Positions 19,469 through 30,000 of a stretch of DNA of 64,000 nt are shown here, piece by piece. The stretch covers positions 1,488,001 through 1,552,000 of the forward strand of contig NZ_JAVBIJ010000001.1 of NCBI RefSeq assembly GCF_032193765.1, given 5' to 3'. Position 1 is the stretch's first letter. Every line of letters begins with the position of its first letter. The position numbers and the translations under genes were made by a program. This DNA is from Rhodoferax potami (GTDB lineage Bacteria > Pseudomonadota > Gammaproteobacteria > Burkholderiales > Burkholderiaceae_C). The notes beneath the pieces were generated by a model, which was not told where the DNA came from, ran no database searches, and was given only the letters and a program-made list of their open reading frames with translations.

Positions 19469-20017
19469 TCACTGATTGATCGGAAGCGGCTCTGCCCTGT
19501 CGGGCTTGTCTTGGATGCGCTTCTCTACCTCGGCTTTGCGGCGTGCGGCTTCTTCCAGTTTGGCTTCGAACGCAGCGCGATTGGCTTGGGCTTGCTCCGG
19601 GCTGATCGCAGACGATGAATCATTCACCTCTGATCGGTCGACGGGCTGTGGCACTGGCGCTGTTTTGGGTACGCGCTCCGCGACAGGGTCCTTGGCCATT
19701 TCTTCCAGCCGCTTGGTTTGCTCGGTTTTCTTGTCTTCAAGCCGTTCCAGCTGTTCGCGTGTACGCTCCGTCCGCTCTGCATCACGCAAAGCGAGTTCAC
19801 GCTTGCGCAAGGCGGCAGCGCGAGCACGCCGTTCGGCGCCCCACTTTGACAAGCAGGCATTGACCGCAAACCGGTCATAGCACGCCGACTCGATACGAGA
19901 ACCTTCGAACTGCAACTGCTGTCGCTCTGCCTCTACTGCCTCCAGCGAGTCAGCAAAGGCGGGTAAGAAAACTGCCTGCAGCAAGACCAAGCGGATCACG
20001 AAGGACAAAATTTTCAT
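19469..20017 (-). CDS. Secreted coiled-coil protein of unknown function
   Basis: A 182-aa protein with a signal peptide (about 1-22, cleaved after AFA) and a long, highly charged helical region rich in Arg/Glu/Ala (about 60-115), then a Pro-rich linker and a second charged helix. Two cysteines (ESACYDRFAVNACLSKW) could form a disulfide in the periplasm. I recognise no family with confidence; similar proteins occur next to zapE in relatives. The ATG overlaps the zapE stop by 4 bases, so it is probably translated together with zapE. Confidence 0.75.
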   Translation of the reverse strand: MKILSFVIRLVLLQAVFLPAFADSLEAVEAERQQLQFEGSRIESACYDRFAVNACLSKWGAERRARAAALRKRELALRDAERTERTREQLERLEDKKTEQTKRLEEMAKDPVAERVPKTAPVPQPVDRSEVNDSSSAISPEQAQANRAAFEAKLEEAARRKAEVEKRIQDKPDRAEPLPINQ

Positions 20018-21111
20018 GTCAATCGGGTATCCACTGTACGACGCTCAAGCTCCAAAAACTCTTTGGACTGCATTTCTGTCAAGCGGGACACGGTGCGCGG
20101 AAACTCATGCGACATAGGGCCTTCGGTATACAACTGCTCCGGGGCCACATCTGCAGACATGATTAGTTTCACGCGGCGGTCGTACAGCACATCCACCAAC
20201 CAAGTAAAGCGCCTTGCCTCGGAGGCCATACGCACCGGCATGTGCGGTACACCACTCAGGAAGACGGTGTGGAAACGTGAAGCGATTTCGAGGTAATCAT
20301 TTTGCGAGCGGGGACCACCACACAAGGTCTTGAAGTCAAACCACACCACGCCCCCTGCCTTGCGCACCGCGCCGATCTGGCGCGACTCGATATGCAGCAG
20401 AGGGTCTTCATCATGCTGCTCGGCCAATGCATTGAAGGTGGCCGTCATCGCGGCATCTGCCACCGGGCCATTGGGCACGTGGTAAAGCTTGGCATCCTCT
20501 AGGGTGCGCCGGCGGTAATCGGTCCCGTTATCCACGTTGAGCACCTCCAGCTTCGCATTCAACAAAGCAATGGCCGGCAAGATGCGGTCCCGGTGCAGGC
20601 CGCCGGGGTAGAGGTCATCCGGCTTGAAATTCGAGGTCGTCACAAAGCCTACGCCGTTGTCGAACAAGGCGTTGAGCAAACGGTGAAGGATCATGGCATC
20701 GGTAATGTCCGCCACGTGGAACTCGTCAAAGCAAATCAAGCGGTAACGCTTGGACATGCGCTTACCCAGCTCATCCAGCGGATTCACCGTGCCTTGCAGG
20801 TTCACCAGTTCGTGGTGTACCTCGCGCATGAACTCATGGAAATGCAAGCGGGTTTTGCGCTTGAGCGGAACGGCATTGAAAAAGCAATCCATCAGGAAGC
20901 TCTTGCCCCGCCCTACCCCACCGAACATATACACGCCCTTTGGGATCTCGGGCCGATTGATCAGCTTCTTGAGGGCATTCGAGCGCTTGGCTTTGTAAGC
21001 AGCCCAATCGCTGGCACAGCGCTCCAGAGCCTCCACGGCACGCAACTGTGCGGGGTCGGCTGTGTATCCACGGACCTTCAACTCCGCCTCGTAGGCTTCT
21101 TTAACGCTCAA
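20014..21111 (-). CDS. zapE: Cell division ATPase ZapE (AFG1-like)
   Basis: ZapE is an AFG1-family ATPase that acts on the Z-ring at constriction, mostly under low oxygen or high temperature in E. coli. The 365-aa product has Walker A FGGVGRGKSFLMD (about 63-75), Walker B/C region LICFDEFHVADITDAM and the sensor TTSNFKPDDLYPGGLHRDR. The start is a TTG at 21111, as no ATG precedes the conserved region. A palindromic repeat lies just upstream. Confidence 0.93.
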   Translation of the reverse strand: MSVKEAYEAELKVRGYTADPAQLRAVEALERCASDWAAYKAKRSNALKKLINRPEIPKGVYMFGGVGRGKSFLMDCFFNAVPLKRKTRLHFHEFMREVHHELVNLQGTVNPLDELGKRMSKRYRLICFDEFHVADITDAMILHRLLNALFDNGVGFVTTSNFKPDDLYPGGLHRDRILPAIALLNAKLEVLNVDNGTDYRRRTLEDAKLYHVPNGPVADAAMTATFNALAEQHDEDPLLHIESRQIGAVRKAGGVVWFDFKTLCGGPRSQNDYLEIASRFHTVFLSGVPHMPVRMASEARRFTWLVDVLYDRRVKLIMSADVAPEQLYTEGPMSHEFPRTVSRLTEMQSKEFLELERRTVDTRLT

Positions 21112-21126
21112 GGCTTACTCCGGTAT

Positions 21127-21182
21127 GCTACAAAAAGAGAAGCTGCTAGCGCACTATTCATGCGGGCTAGCAGCTTATTTGG
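21127..21182 (+). repeat. Dispersed palindromic repeat, copy A
   Basis: Imperfect palindrome with perfect 11-bp arms AAGCTGCTAGC (21140-21150) and GCTAGCAGCTT (21166-21176), between the lpd stop and the zapE start. Shares order and spacing of GCTAC/GCTAT, GCTGCTAGCGC, ATTC.ATG and GCTAGCAGC blocks with copies B, C and D. Confidence 0.8.
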
Positions 21183-21194
21183 CAAAAAAACCGA

Positions 21195-22622
21195 TCAGAA
21201 GTTCAGCGTACGCTTGTCCACGGCCAACGCCGCTTCCTTGGTGGCTTCACTCAAGGAGGGGTGCGCATGGCAGATGCGTGCGATGTCTTCCGCACTGGCC
21301 TTGAACTCCATGGCCACCACGGCTTCAGAGATCAGCTCAGAGGCTTGCGGGCCAACGATGTGAACGCCCAGGATCTCGTCGGTCGTGGCATCGGCCAGGA
21401 ACTTCACGAAACCGGTCGTGTCGCCCAACGCGCGTGCGCGACCATTCGCCAAGAATGGGAACTGACCGGCCTTGTAAGCCACGCCATCTGCCTTGAGCTG
21501 TTGCTCTGTGCGGCCGACCCATGCGATTTCAGGGCTGGTGTAGATCACCCAAGGGATAGTGTTGAAATTGACGTGTCCGTGCTGACCGGCAATGCGCTCA
21601 GCCACGGCAACGCCCTCTTCTTCCGCCTTGTGCGCCAACATCGGGCCACGCACCACGTCTCCTACCGCCCAAACACCGGGCAGATTGGTTTTGCAGTCGC
21701 CATCCACCACGATCGCGCCACGCTCGTCCAGCGCCAAGCCCACTGCCTCAGTGTTCAGACCGATGGTGTTGGGCACGCGGCCGATAGAGATGATGAGTTT
21801 GTCGACATCCAGTGTCTGGGCTTCGCCCTTGGCGTTGGTGTAAGCAACAGACACGCCCTTTTTACCGTTTTTGATCTCGCCGACTTTCACGCCCAGCTCA
21901 ATCTTCAGCCCTTGCTTGGTGAAAGCTTTGAAGGCTTCCTTCGCCACGCCCTCATCCACGGCACCAAGGAAGGTCGGCAGACCTTCCAAAATAGTGACTT
22001 CGGAACCCAAACGCTTCCATACGGAACCCATTTCGAGACCGATCACGCCGGAGCCGATCAGGCCCAACTTCTTGGGCACTTCGCCGATGTTCAAAGCGCC
22101 GTCGTTCGACAACACATTGACTTCATCAAAAGGCGTACCGGGCAATGCGCGGGCATTGGAGCCAGTCGCGATGATGATTTGCTTGCCGGTGATGGTTTCT
22201 TCGGCAGCGCCGGCCACCTTGATTTCGTAGCCACCTTCAGCGGCTTTGACGAAAGAGCCACGACCGTGGAAAAACGCAATCTTGTTCTTTTTGAACAAGT
22301 ACAAGATGCCGTCGTTGTTTTGCTTAACCACGGTGTTCTTGCGGGCGAGCATCTTGGCCACATCCATGCTCACGCCGGTAGCCGTAATGCCGTGTTCGGC
22401 AAAGTGGTGGTTGGCGTGGTTGAAGTGCTCAGAAGATTGCAGCAAAGCCTTGGAAGGAATGCAGCCCACGTTGGTGCAGGTACCGCCGGGAGCGGGGCCG
22501 CCAGCGGCATTCTTCCACTCGTCGATACAGGCCACATTGAAGCCCAGCTGGGCAGCGCGAATAGCGGCAATGTAGCCACCGGGGCCACCGCCAATGACGA
22601 CCACGTCAAATTGTTTGCTCAT
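21195..22622 (-). CDS. lpdA: Dihydrolipoyl dehydrogenase (E3)
   Basis: The FAD flavoprotein E3 that reoxidises the lipoyl groups of 2-oxoacid dehydrogenases. The 475-aa product has the N-terminal dinucleotide fold ([10 protein letters not shown]), redox disulfide C49/C54 ([13 protein letters not shown]), the NAD-binding [13 protein letters not shown] and the C-terminal His-Glu dyad in [14 protein letters not shown]. It is third after sucA and sucB, so it most likely serves the 2-oxoglutarate dehydrogenase complex. Confidence 0.96.
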   Translation of the reverse strand: MSKQFDVVVIGGGPGGYIAAIRAAQLGFNVACIDEWKNAAGGPAPGGTCTNVGCIPSKALLQSSEHFNHANHHFAEHGITATGVSMDVAKMLARKNTVVKQNNDGILYLFKKNKIAFFHGRGSFVKAAEGGYEIKVAGAAEETITGKQIIIATGSNARALPGTPFDEVNVLSNDGALNIGEVPKKLGLIGSGVIGLEMGSVWKRLGSEVTILEGLPTFLGAVDEGVAKEAFKAFTKQGLKIELGVKVGEIKNGKKGVSVAYTNAKGEAQTLDVDKLIISIGRVPNTIGLNTEAVGLALDERGAIVVDGDCKTNLPGVWAVGDVVRGPMLAHKAEEEGVAVAERIAGQHGHVNFNTIPWVIYTSPEIAWVGRTEQQLKADGVAYKAGQFPFLANGRARALGDTTGFVKFLADATTDEILGVHIVGPQASELISEAVVAMEFKASAEDIARICHAHPSLSEATKEAALAVDKRTLNF

Positions 22623-22689
22623 GAATTTCTCGCTTCTAGTTCCAGAGATTCAGCAGGACCACAGTGCCTGCTTCCAGAAACACCGCGGA

Positions 22690-22757
22690 ACCGGCTATGC
22701 CGGGCCGCTGGTGTTGCCCCCTGCAAGGGGGAAGCGGCAAAGCCGCCCGGGGGTGAA
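22690..22757. repeat. GC-rich multi-hairpin intergenic element
   Basis: Three short hairpins in a row between sucB and lpdA: CCGGC-tat-GCCGG, CCCC-ctgcaag-GGGG and GCGGC-aaa-GCCGC, then CCGGGGG. Elements of this style (C-tract, TGCA, G-tract) recur between genes in Comamonadaceae from memory. It could modulate sucB/lpdA mRNA stoichiometry, but this is inference. Confidence 0.5.
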
Positions 22758-22762
22758 CCCGA

Positions 22763-24010
22763 TCAGATGTCAAACAACAAGCGTGCAGGATCTTCCAGCG
22801 CTTCCTTCATGGCCACCAAGCCCAGAACGGCTTCGCGGCCGTCGATGATGCGGTGGTCATAGGACATGGCGAAGTAGTTCATCGGGCGAACCACCACTTG
22901 GCCGTTCTCGACCATGGCGCGGTCTTTGGTTGCGTGCACACCCAAAATGGCGGACTGGGGCGGGTTGATGATGGGGGTAGACATCATGGAACCGAAAGTG
23001 CCGCCGTTGGATATAGAGAAGGTACCGCCGGTCATTTCTTCAATGCCCAGCTTACCGTCCTTGGCCTTCTGGCCGAACTCGGCAATCTTCTTCTCGATAT
23101 CGGCGAAGCTCATTTGGTCTGCGTTGCGCAGAATGGGCACCACCAAGCCACGGGGCGAGCCCACGGCGATACCGATGTCGAAGTAGCCGTGGTACACGAT
23201 ATCGGTGCCATCGACAGACGCGTTCAGCACCGGGAACTTCTTCAGGGCGTGCACAGCGGCCTTGACGAAGAAGCTCATGAAGCCCAGCTTGCAGCCGTGT
23301 TCCTTCTCGAAACGCTCTTGCATGCGCTTGCGCATGTCCATGACCGGAGCCATGTTGATTTCGTTGAAGGTGGTCAGGATGGCGTTGGTGGACTGGGACT
23401 GCAGCAAACGCTCAGCCACGCGCGCACGCAAACGGCTCATGGGCACGCGCTGTTCAGGACGGTCACCCAGATTCACAGAAGGTGCAGCCACTTGAGGCAA
23501 AGACTTGGTGGGAGCGCCTGTGGGGATTACGGCAGCTGCTACCACCTTAGGAGCAGCGGCAGCAGCCAACACGTCACCCTTGGTGATGCGGCCGTCTCTG
23601 CCTGTGCCTTCAACGCTCGAAGCCGCAATGCCGTTGTCGGCCAGCAACTTGGCTGCAGCCGGCATGGCAACGCCTGCCTTGGAGTTGTTCGCCGCAGCAG
23701 GAGCCACCGGAGCAGCAGCTGCGGGCGCAGCAGCAGGAGCCGCAGCGGGTGCCACAGCACCGGCCACTGCAGCAGTGTCAATGCGAGCGATCAGCTGCTC
23801 GGCAGCCACGGTAGCGCCGTCGGCCACTACCAATTCGACCAGCACGCCGGCGGAGGGTGCGGGGACTTCCATCACCACTTTGTCGGTTTCCACTTCGATC
23901 AGGATCTCATCGACCGCGACCGCGTCACCGACCTTTTTCTTCCACTGCAACAAAGTTGCTTCCGCCACAGATTCAGACAGCTGTGGGACTTTGACTTCTA
24001 CGATTGCCAT
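22763..24010 (-). CDS. sucB: 2-oxoglutarate dehydrogenase E2, dihydrolipoyl succinyltransferase
   Basis: E2 core of the 2-oxoglutarate dehydrogenase complex in the TCA cycle. The 415-aa protein has an N-terminal lipoyl domain with the lipoylated lysine at about K44 ([10 protein letters not shown]), an Ala/Pro-rich linker (about 80-108), an E3-binding domain ([12 protein letters not shown] ... [12 protein letters not shown], about 116-150) and the catalytic domain ending in [13 protein letters not shown]. It lies 46 bases after sucA. Confidence 0.97.
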   Translation of the reverse strand: MAIVEVKVPQLSESVAEATLLQWKKKVGDAVAVDEILIEVETDKVVMEVPAPSAGVLVELVVADGATVAAEQLIARIDTAAVAGAVAPAAAPAAAPAAAAPVAPAAANNSKAGVAMPAAAKLLADNGIAASSVEGTGRDGRITKGDVLAAAAAPKVVAAAVIPTGAPTKSLPQVAAPSVNLGDRPEQRVPMSRLRARVAERLLQSQSTNAILTTFNEINMAPVMDMRKRMQERFEKEHGCKLGFMSFFVKAAVHALKKFPVLNASVDGTDIVYHGYFDIGIAVGSPRGLVVPILRNADQMSFADIEKKIAEFGQKAKDGKLGIEEMTGGTFSISNGGTFGSMMSTPIINPPQSAILGVHATKDRAMVENGQVVVRPMNYFAMSYDHRIIDGREAVLGLVAMKEALEDPARLLFDI

Positions 24011-24056
24011 ATCAAATTCTTTCCGTAATGTGTTGTAGGTGTGAAGAGCTGCTGAC

Positions 24057-26951
24057 TTACTTCGTCAGAACAAAGCCCTTCAACTTGCCGAAAGCGCCTT
24101 CGACCAGAGCCTTTTGTTGCTCTTGGTGCAGGTGGGAATAGCCCACTGCCGGCGATGCAGAAGCAGCGCGGCCGGAGTAGCCCAGCTTTTGGCCGTCCAA
24201 CATGTTTTCGTGGATGTAATGCTGCACAAAGAACCACGCGCCCTGGTTTTGCGGCTCGTCCTGGCACCACACCACGTCGGTGGCATTGGGGTACTTTTTC
24301 AGCTCGGTCGCAAATGCCTTGTGCGGGAACGGGTACAGCTGCTCCACACGGATGATGGCGACATCGGTGTCACCCTTTTCTTCGCGCTTCTTGACCAAGT
24401 CGTAGTACACCTTGCCGGAACAGGCGATCACGCGCTTGACCTTGTCGCCCTTGAGCTCTTTGCTCTCAGGAATGACGGTTTGGAACGCACCCTTGGTGAA
24501 CTCGGACAGCGGAGATGTCGCGTCCTTGTTACGCAACAAGCTCTTGGGCGTCATGATGATCAACGGCTTGCGCAGGTTGCGCACCATCTGACGACGCAAC
24601 ACGTGGAAGATCTGGCTGGCCGTAGTCGGCTGCACGATCTGCATGTTGGTATCAGCCGCCAATTGCATGAAACGCTCCAGACGCGCCGAGCTGTGCTCAG
24701 GGCCTTGGCCTTCATAGCCGTGCGGCAGCATCAAAGTGATACCGTTCACACGGCCCCACTTCACTTCGCCGGACGCGATGAACTGGTCGATCACCACCTG
24801 AGCGCCGTTGGCGAAGTCGCCGAACTGGGCTTCCCAGATCACCAAGGTGTTCGGGTCGTTGGATGCGTAGCCGTACTCAAAGCCCAACACAGCCTCTTCG
24901 GACAGGATGGAGTCGATCACGACAAACGGAGCCTGGTTGTCGGCCACGTTTTGCAAAGGCACGTAGGTACCGGCATCCCACTTCTCACGCTTCTGGTCGT
25001 GAATCACGGCGTGGCGGTGGGTAAAGGTACCGCGTCCGCAATCTTCGCCCGACAAACGCACAGGGTAGCCGCTGGCCACTAAGGATGCAAAGGCCATGTG
25101 CTCGCCCATGCCCCAGTCCACATTGACTTCGCCGCGGCCCATGGCTGCGCGGTCGTCGTAGACCTTTTTCACCAACTGGTGGGGGGTAACACTCTCAGGA
25201 ATGGTCGTCAGCTTTTCGGACAGGCGCTTCCACTCGGTCAATGGAATGGCGGTGTCGCCAGCGTCCGTCCACTTCTTTCCGAGGAACGGAGACCAGTCCA
25301 CCGAGTACTTGCTCTTGAAGTTGGTCAGCACGGGGTCTACGGTGTGCTTGCCGGCATCCATGGCAGCACGGTATTCCTTGACCATGGAGTCGCCAAGGTC
25401 TGCACCCAGACCTTGGGCAGCCAGCTTGTCTGCGTACAACTTGCGGGTGCCGGGGTGGGCGCCGATCTTTTTGTACATCAAAGGCTGTGTCAGGGACGGT
25501 GTGTCCTGCTCGTTGTGGCCCAGCTTGCGATAGCAAGTGATATCCACCACCACGTCTTGGCCGAATTCCATACGGAATTCCAATGCCAGTTGGGTCGCCA
25601 GCACCACGGCTTCCGGGTCATCACCGTTCACGTGTAACACGGGCGACTCGACCATCTTCACGATGTCAGTACAGAACGCACTGGAGCGCATGTCGCGGGG
25701 GTCGGAAGTGGTGAAACCGATCTGGTTGTTGATGATCAGGTGAACCGTACCGCCAGTGGTGTAGCCACGGGTCTGGGCCAAAGCCAATGTTTCCTGGTTG
25801 ACACCTTGGCCGCCGAAGGCCGCATCGCCGTGCACCAGCACCGGCAGCACTTGGGAACCCTTGGGGTCATCACGGCGATCCATACGGGCGCGTACAGAAC
25901 CTTCGACCACCGGGTTCACGATTTCCAGGTGAGATGGGTTGAACGCCAAGGACAGGTGAACGGGGCCGCCAGCAGTGGACACGTCCGAGCTGAAACCTTG
26001 GTGGTACTTCACGTCACCGGCAGGCAGGTCTTCAGGGGCGGTGTGGTCAAACTCAGCGAACAGGTCCGCAGGCATCTTGCCCAGGGTGTTGACCAGCACG
26101 TTCAGGCGGCCGCGGTGGGCCATGCCGATCACGATTTCCTGGATGCCCTTGGCGCCGGCTTGCTGAATCAGCTCGTCCATGGCGGCAATAAAGCTCTCGC
26201 CACCTTCCAGGGAGAAGCGCTTCTGGCCCACGTACTTGGTGTGCAAGTAGCGCTCCAAGCCTTCAGCTGCAGTCAGGCGCTCGAGGATGTGCTTTTTCTT
26301 TTCTGCGTTGAACTGGGGCTTGCTACGGGTTGCCTCCAGCTTTTGCTGCCACCAGCGCTTCTGGTTCTGATCGGTGGTGTACATGTACTCCACACCGATG
26401 GTGCCGCAGTAGGTCTCGCGCAAAGCGTTCATGAGCTCACGCAGGCTCATGGATTCTTTGCCGAAGAATGTGTTGCTGATATTGAAGACCGTTTCCTGGT
26501 CTGCATCGCTGAAGCCGTAGAACGAGGGCTCCAGTTCGGGGATGTCATCGCGCTCGATGCGCTTCAAAGGGTCCAAATCAGCCCAACGTGCGCCCACATT
26601 GCGGTAGGCCGCGATCAACTGCTGCACTGCAGTGCGCTTGCGACCCATTTCGGAATCGGCACCGGTGGCCACCACGGTCTGCTTGACGCCTTTTTTGGCC
26701 AGATCAACAAATGCGTTGATCACGGGCATGTGGGCTACGTCTTTGGCTGTACTGCCGTCAGAAGCGGGAACGTGTTGCAGCGCGTCGAAGTAATCGCGCC
26801 AGGTGTCGGGAACGCTACCGGGATTGGCCAGGTAGTTCTCATACATCTCTTCGACGTAAGGAGCATTGCCACCAAACAGGTAGGTGTTGTTTTGATAGGT
26901 TTGGTACACGGTGGAACCCGTGTTCGCCCCTTTGGAGTTTGAATCACTCAT
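24057..26951 (-). CDS. sucA: 2-oxoglutarate dehydrogenase E1 component
   Basis: Thiamine-diphosphate E1 subunit that decarboxylates 2-oxoglutarate. At 964 aa it has typical family length, with the N-terminal E2-binding segment ([20 protein letters not shown]), the [14 protein letters not shown] motif, the ThDP-binding GDAAFGGQG region and the transketolase-like C-terminal half ([19 protein letters not shown]). The ATG at 26951 has a strong ribosome-binding site (GGAGGTC). The leader holds a hairpin and repeated sites described separately. Confidence 0.98.
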   Translation of the reverse strand: MSDSNSKGANTGSTVYQTYQNNTYLFGGNAPYVEEMYENYLANPGSVPDTWRDYFDALQHVPASDGSTAKDVAHMPVINAFVDLAKKGVKQTVVATGADSEMGRKRTAVQQLIAAYRNVGARWADLDPLKRIERDDIPELEPSFYGFSDADQETVFNISNTFFGKESMSLRELMNALRETYCGTIGVEYMYTTDQNQKRWWQQKLEATRSKPQFNAEKKKHILERLTAAEGLERYLHTKYVGQKRFSLEGGESFIAAMDELIQQAGAKGIQEIVIGMAHRGRLNVLVNTLGKMPADLFAEFDHTAPEDLPAGDVKYHQGFSSDVSTAGGPVHLSLAFNPSHLEIVNPVVEGSVRARMDRRDDPKGSQVLPVLVHGDAAFGGQGVNQETLALAQTRGYTTGGTVHLIINNQIGFTTSDPRDMRSSAFCTDIVKMVESPVLHVNGDDPEAVVLATQLALEFRMEFGQDVVVDITCYRKLGHNEQDTPSLTQPLMYKKIGAHPGTRKLYADKLAAQGLGADLGDSMVKEYRAAMDAGKHTVDPVLTNFKSKYSVDWSPFLGKKWTDAGDTAIPLTEWKRLSEKLTTIPESVTPHQLVKKVYDDRAAMGRGEVNVDWGMGEHMAFASLVASGYPVRLSGEDCGRGTFTHRHAVIHDQKREKWDAGTYVPLQNVADNQAPFVVIDSILSEEAVLGFEYGYASNDPNTLVIWEAQFGDFANGAQVVIDQFIASGEVKWGRVNGITLMLPHGYEGQGPEHSSARLERFMQLAADTNMQIVQPTTASQIFHVLRRQMVRNLRKPLIIMTPKSLLRNKDATSPLSEFTKGAFQTVIPESKELKGDKVKRVIACSGKVYYDLVKKREEKGDTDVAIIRVEQLYPFPHKAFATELKKYPNATDVVWCQDEPQNQGAWFFVQHYIHENMLDGQKLGYSGRAASASPAVGYSHLHQEQQKALVEGAFGKLKGFVLTK

Positions 26952-26966
26952 CTTGCGCTGACCTCC

Positions 26967-27012
26967 GTTCCCCTTCAGGGAACATAAGCTGGTTAAAGCT
27001 GGTTAATTAACC
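26967..27012 (-). promoter_or_regulatory. sucA leader: hairpin, tandem direct repeat and palindrome
   Basis: The sucA leader contains a small hairpin GTTCCC/GGGAAC (26967-26983), an exact tandem repeat of the 10-mer AGCTGGTTAA (26987-26996 and 26997-27006) and a perfect 12-bp palindrome GGTTAATTAACC (27001-27012) overlapping the second unit. The arrangement fits a protein-binding site; no regulator is identified. Confidence 0.45.
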
Positions 27013-27123
27013 TTCCGCGACACGGCTGAACCGGTTGGCGGATGCGACTGTGGCATGGGAAGGGCCTTCATTGCAGCGCGAATTGTGCCACTGAATGATT
27101 TTGAGGGATAGTAAAGACTTGGC

Positions 27124-27150
27124 GAGGGTATGCACTTCGTGCATACCCTC
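27124..27150. other. Perfect hairpin downstream of prpE
   Basis: Perfect 12-bp stem GAGGGTATGCAC / GTGCATACCCTC with a 3-base loop, just after the prpE stop. There is no T-run directly after the stem on either strand, so it may be an mRNA 3'-end stabiliser or a weak terminator rather than a standard one. Confidence 0.55.
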
Positions 27151-27158
27151 ATGCCGAT

Positions 27159-29051
27159 TTATGCCAACAGCTCGCGGATCTGCTGCAGTGCGCCGGGATC
27201 TTCCATGGTGGTCAGGTCACCGGGGTCGCGACCCTCACACACTGCTTGGATGGCGCGGCGCAGCAACTTGCCACTACGGGTTTTGGGGAGAACCGAGACA
27301 AACCGCACCCGCGCCGGGCGCCCCACGGCACCAATCGACTGATCCACCACTTTCATGATGTCGCCTTCCAGCTTGAGTTTCGCAGCCTCATTGCCCAAGC
27401 CACTGGCATCTTTCACCACCACAAAGGCCACCGCTACCTGCCCCTTGAGCGCGTCTGCCACCCCCACCACGGCAACTTCAGACACATTGGGATGGCTGGA
27501 AATGCTTTCTTCAATCTCCCGGGTGCCCAAACGGTGGCCCGCCACGTTGATCACATCGTCGGTGCGACCCAGAATAAAGAAGTAGCCATCCTTGTCACGA
27601 ACAGCCCAGTCGAAGGTGCTGTAAAGCTGCTTGCCGGGAATGCTGCTCCAGTACGTTTTCACGAAACGTTCGTCATCACGCCACACGGTTTGCATACACC
27701 CTGGCGGTAAGGGGCCTTCAATCGCCACCACGCCTTTTTGGTCAGGACCGGTGAGCTCTTCCGAGGTGTTTTCATCGATCAGCTTGATGTTGTAGCCATA
27801 CATGGCGACACCTGGGCTGCCGAACTTGCTCGGTGCTTTTTCAACCCCGTTCGCAATCGTCAGGATCGGCCAGCCGGTCTCTGTTTGCCAGTAGTTGTCG
27901 ATGATGGGCTTACCCAGGCTCTGGCTGATCCACTGGGCGGTCGGCTCATCGAGCGGCTCACCGGCCAAAAACAAGGCCCGCAGGCTTGACAGGTCGTATT
28001 TGCTCAAAAGCGCTGGATCTTGTTTCTTTAGCACCCGCACCGCGGTAGGCGCGCTGAACATGACGGTCACCTTGTATTTCTCGACCAGGCTCCACCACAC
28101 TCCACCGTCGGGCCGGGTCGGCAGGCCTTCGTACATGATGGTTGCCATGCCGGCAATCAAGGGGCCATAAATGATGTAACTGTGCCCCACCACCCACCCG
28201 ATGTCGCTGGTGGAAAAGAAGGTTTCCCCCGGGTTGCCGCAAAAAATATGCTTCATGCTGGCCGCCAGGGCCACTGCGTAGCCCCCGGTGTCGCGCTGCA
28301 CCCCCTTGGGTTTGCCGGTGGTGCCGCTGGTGTACAAGGTGTAGCTGGGGTGGGCTGAATCCAGCCAGACGCACGGAACTTGGGTTTCCAAGTGGGCTTG
28401 GCGCAAATCAGCCCATAAGTGATCCCGCCCGGCGACCAGCTGCATCGGGGCCAGCTTGCGGTCCACCATCAGCACCGCAGCGGGTTTGTGGCTGGAGGTT
28501 GCAATCGCCTCATCCAGCAAGGGCTTGTACTCCACCACTTTGCCACCGCGTGACCCGGCATCTGCGCTCACAATCACCACCGGTGAAGCGTCTTCAATGC
28601 GTGAAGCGAGCGAGCCTGCAGCAAAGCCGCCAAACACCACCGTGTGGATCGCACCAATCCGGGCACACGCCAACATGGCAAACGATGCCTCGGCAATCAT
28701 GGGCATGTAGATCAGAACCCGGTCACCCTGCTTGACGCCCAAGGCTTGCAATGCGGCAGCCATGCGCTGCACTTCCGCGTGCAGTTGCGCAAACGAGTAC
28801 ACCTGCTCGGTGTTGGTTTCGGTAGAGACGGCAATCAACGCAGGCTGGTCCGGGCGGGTTATCAGGTGCCGGTCGACCGCGTTGTGGCAGAGATTGGTGG
28901 TTCCGCCGACAAACCATTTGGCGAAGGGGGGGCGGCTGTAGTCGCACACTTGGGTGGGCTGGGTGCGCCAGTCGATCATCCCGGCTTGTTCAGACCAAAA
29001 GCCATCGCGGTCATCGATGGAACGGCGGTAAAAATCGGCGTAGCCTGTCAT
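27159..29051 (-). CDS. prpE: Propionate--CoA ligase PrpE
   Basis: An AMP-forming acyl-CoA synthetase of 630 aa, shorter than acetyl-CoA synthetase (about 650). The opening YADFYRRSIDDRDGFWSEQA, the FVGGTTNLCHNAVDRH segment and YWQTETGWPI (where acetyl-CoA synthetases have WWQTETGG) match PrpE. The adenylation loop TSGTTGKPKGV, GRTDDVINVAGHRLGT and the C-terminal catalytic lysine region KTRSGKLLRR are intact. It activates propionate for the 2-methylcitrate route or acetate weakly. No other prp genes are in view. GGAGAC precedes the ATG. Confidence 0.9.
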   Translation of the reverse strand: MTGYADFYRRSIDDRDGFWSEQAGMIDWRTQPTQVCDYSRPPFAKWFVGGTTNLCHNAVDRHLITRPDQPALIAVSTETNTEQVYSFAQLHAEVQRMAAALQALGVKQGDRVLIYMPMIAEASFAMLACARIGAIHTVVFGGFAAGSLASRIEDASPVVIVSADAGSRGGKVVEYKPLLDEAIATSSHKPAAVLMVDRKLAPMQLVAGRDHLWADLRQAHLETQVPCVWLDSAHPSYTLYTSGTTGKPKGVQRDTGGYAVALAASMKHIFCGNPGETFFSTSDIGWVVGHSYIIYGPLIAGMATIMYEGLPTRPDGGVWWSLVEKYKVTVMFSAPTAVRVLKKQDPALLSKYDLSSLRALFLAGEPLDEPTAQWISQSLGKPIIDNYWQTETGWPILTIANGVEKAPSKFGSPGVAMYGYNIKLIDENTSEELTGPDQKGVVAIEGPLPPGCMQTVWRDDERFVKTYWSSIPGKQLYSTFDWAVRDKDGYFFILGRTDDVINVAGHRLGTREIEESISSHPNVSEVAVVGVADALKGQVAVAFVVVKDASGLGNEAAKLKLEGDIMKVVDQSIGAVGRPARVRFVSVLPKTRSGKLLRRAIQAVCEGRDPGDLTTMEDPGALQQIRELLA

Positions 29052-29157
29052 TGTTTGTCTCCAGTCGGGTCCGTAAAACTGAATTCATAATTATGGATAA
29101 GCAACTTGCGGCAAGCTGACTCCGGTTCCGCCCAAGCCCCGCTAGCCGTGTGGCCAT

Positions 29158-29192
29158 AAAAAAAGGCGGCCCACGCTGGTGGGTCCGCCTTT
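29158..29192 (-). terminator. Intrinsic terminator after the isochorismatase-like gene
   Basis: On the minus strand a stem of about 13 bp (arms 29179-29192 and 29162-29174, one bulged base, GC-rich) is followed by seven T residues. It lies 30 bases past the stop of the gene at 29224 and upstream of prpE, so it separates the two units. Confidence 0.85.
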
Positions 29193-29223
29193 GCCGGGCA
29201 TCCAAAGCGCTGTGCTGCGCCCG

Positions 29224-29832
29224 TTACTTGATCAGCGCTTGCGCCTCTTTGAATACCGGGTGCTCCGCAGTACGAATCCATTCAAAGACCACCATTTCAG
29301 TGGTTACCAGTTCGGCACCGGCGCCGGCCAGGCGGTCGAAGGCGGCGTCACGATTGCGCTCAGTGCGTGAGCTGCAGGCATCGGTCACCACCCACACTTC
29401 AAACTCGTCTTCCAGCAGATCGAGCGCGGTTTGCATTAAACACACATGGGCTTCACAGCCGGCAATCACAATGGCACCGCGCTCAGATGCCGGCGGCTTC
29501 TGCAAATGCTTGGGCAGGCTGCGGGCGTTACCCTGCACCGGCTTGGCCGGTGGGCGCAACCATTCGCCCAAGCCCTCTTCAATCGCGCTGAACTGCATTT
29601 TGTTCAGCACCTTGGCGCGCGCGTCGGCCAGCGCGGCTGCCAAATCCGGCACCGTATGACCCAGGCCGCCCGGGTTTTGCTCTGTATAAAAAGCAGGCAC
29701 TTCCATCAAAGCCGCCAGCTTGGCCAAACGCACCGCATTGCCCAGCACCAACTCAGATTCAAACATGGCGGGCATCAAACGCGCCTGGTAGTCCACCAGC
29801 ACCAACTGGCTTGTGTCGACATCCATCAACAT
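29224..29832 (-). CDS. Isochorismatase-family cysteine hydrolase
   Basis: A 202-aa protein of the isochorismatase-like (YcaC-type) fold. The catalytic triad can be placed: Asp14 (VLVDYQARL), Lys78 (VLNKMQFS) and Cys131 (AGCEAHVCLMQTALDL). Members hydrolyse amides, imines or vinyl ethers; the substrate here is not predictable. AAGGA lies 7 bases before the ATG at 29832. A strong terminator follows, so it is probably monocistronic, divergent from the NlpC/P60 gene. Confidence 0.88.
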   Translation of the reverse strand: MLMDVDTSQLVLVDYQARLMPAMFESELVLGNAVRLAKLAALMEVPAFYTEQNPGGLGHTVPDLAAALADARAKVLNKMQFSAIEEGLGEWLRPPAKPVQGNARSLPKHLQKPPASERGAIVIAGCEAHVCLMQTALDLLEDEFEVWVVTDACSSRTERNRDAAFDRLAGAGAELVTTEMVVFEWIRTAEHPVFKEAQALIK

Positions 29833-29965
29833 AGCGAAATCCTTCTCAAAAAACGTAGCGCGAGCATAACCTGCCGAGCACTCAGGCCCTTCGGGATACC
29901 CCGTCCCCTACAGAATATCCAAGCGAATCAATGCGTTAGAGCTGAAATCAAATGTGTCAGACCGC

Positions 29966-29994
29966 TTGACACACTGGCCCTCCCCCACTAGAGT
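29966..29994 (+). promoter_or_regulatory. Candidate sigma-70 promoter giving a near-leaderless mRNA
   Basis: Perfect -35 TTGACA (29966-29971), 17-base spacer and TAGAGT (29989-29994, 4 of 6 matches). The expected transcription start falls at about 30001, the A of the ATG of the following gene. Confidence 0.5.
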
Positions 29995-30000
29995 GCGCCG

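Noticed and set aside
21261..22862. Open frame of 533 codons opposite lpdA
   Set aside because: Mirror of a strongly conserved gene; no ribosome-binding site and no recognisable protein features.
22853..24028. Open frame of 391 codons opposite sucB, Ser/His-rich
   Set aside because: Antisense shadow created by the Ala-rich linker and GC bias of sucB.
27159..29051. Calling prpE an acetyl-CoA synthetase (acs)
   Set aside because: 630 aa, YWQTETGWPI and the N-terminal sequence fit PrpE better; some acetate activity remains possible.
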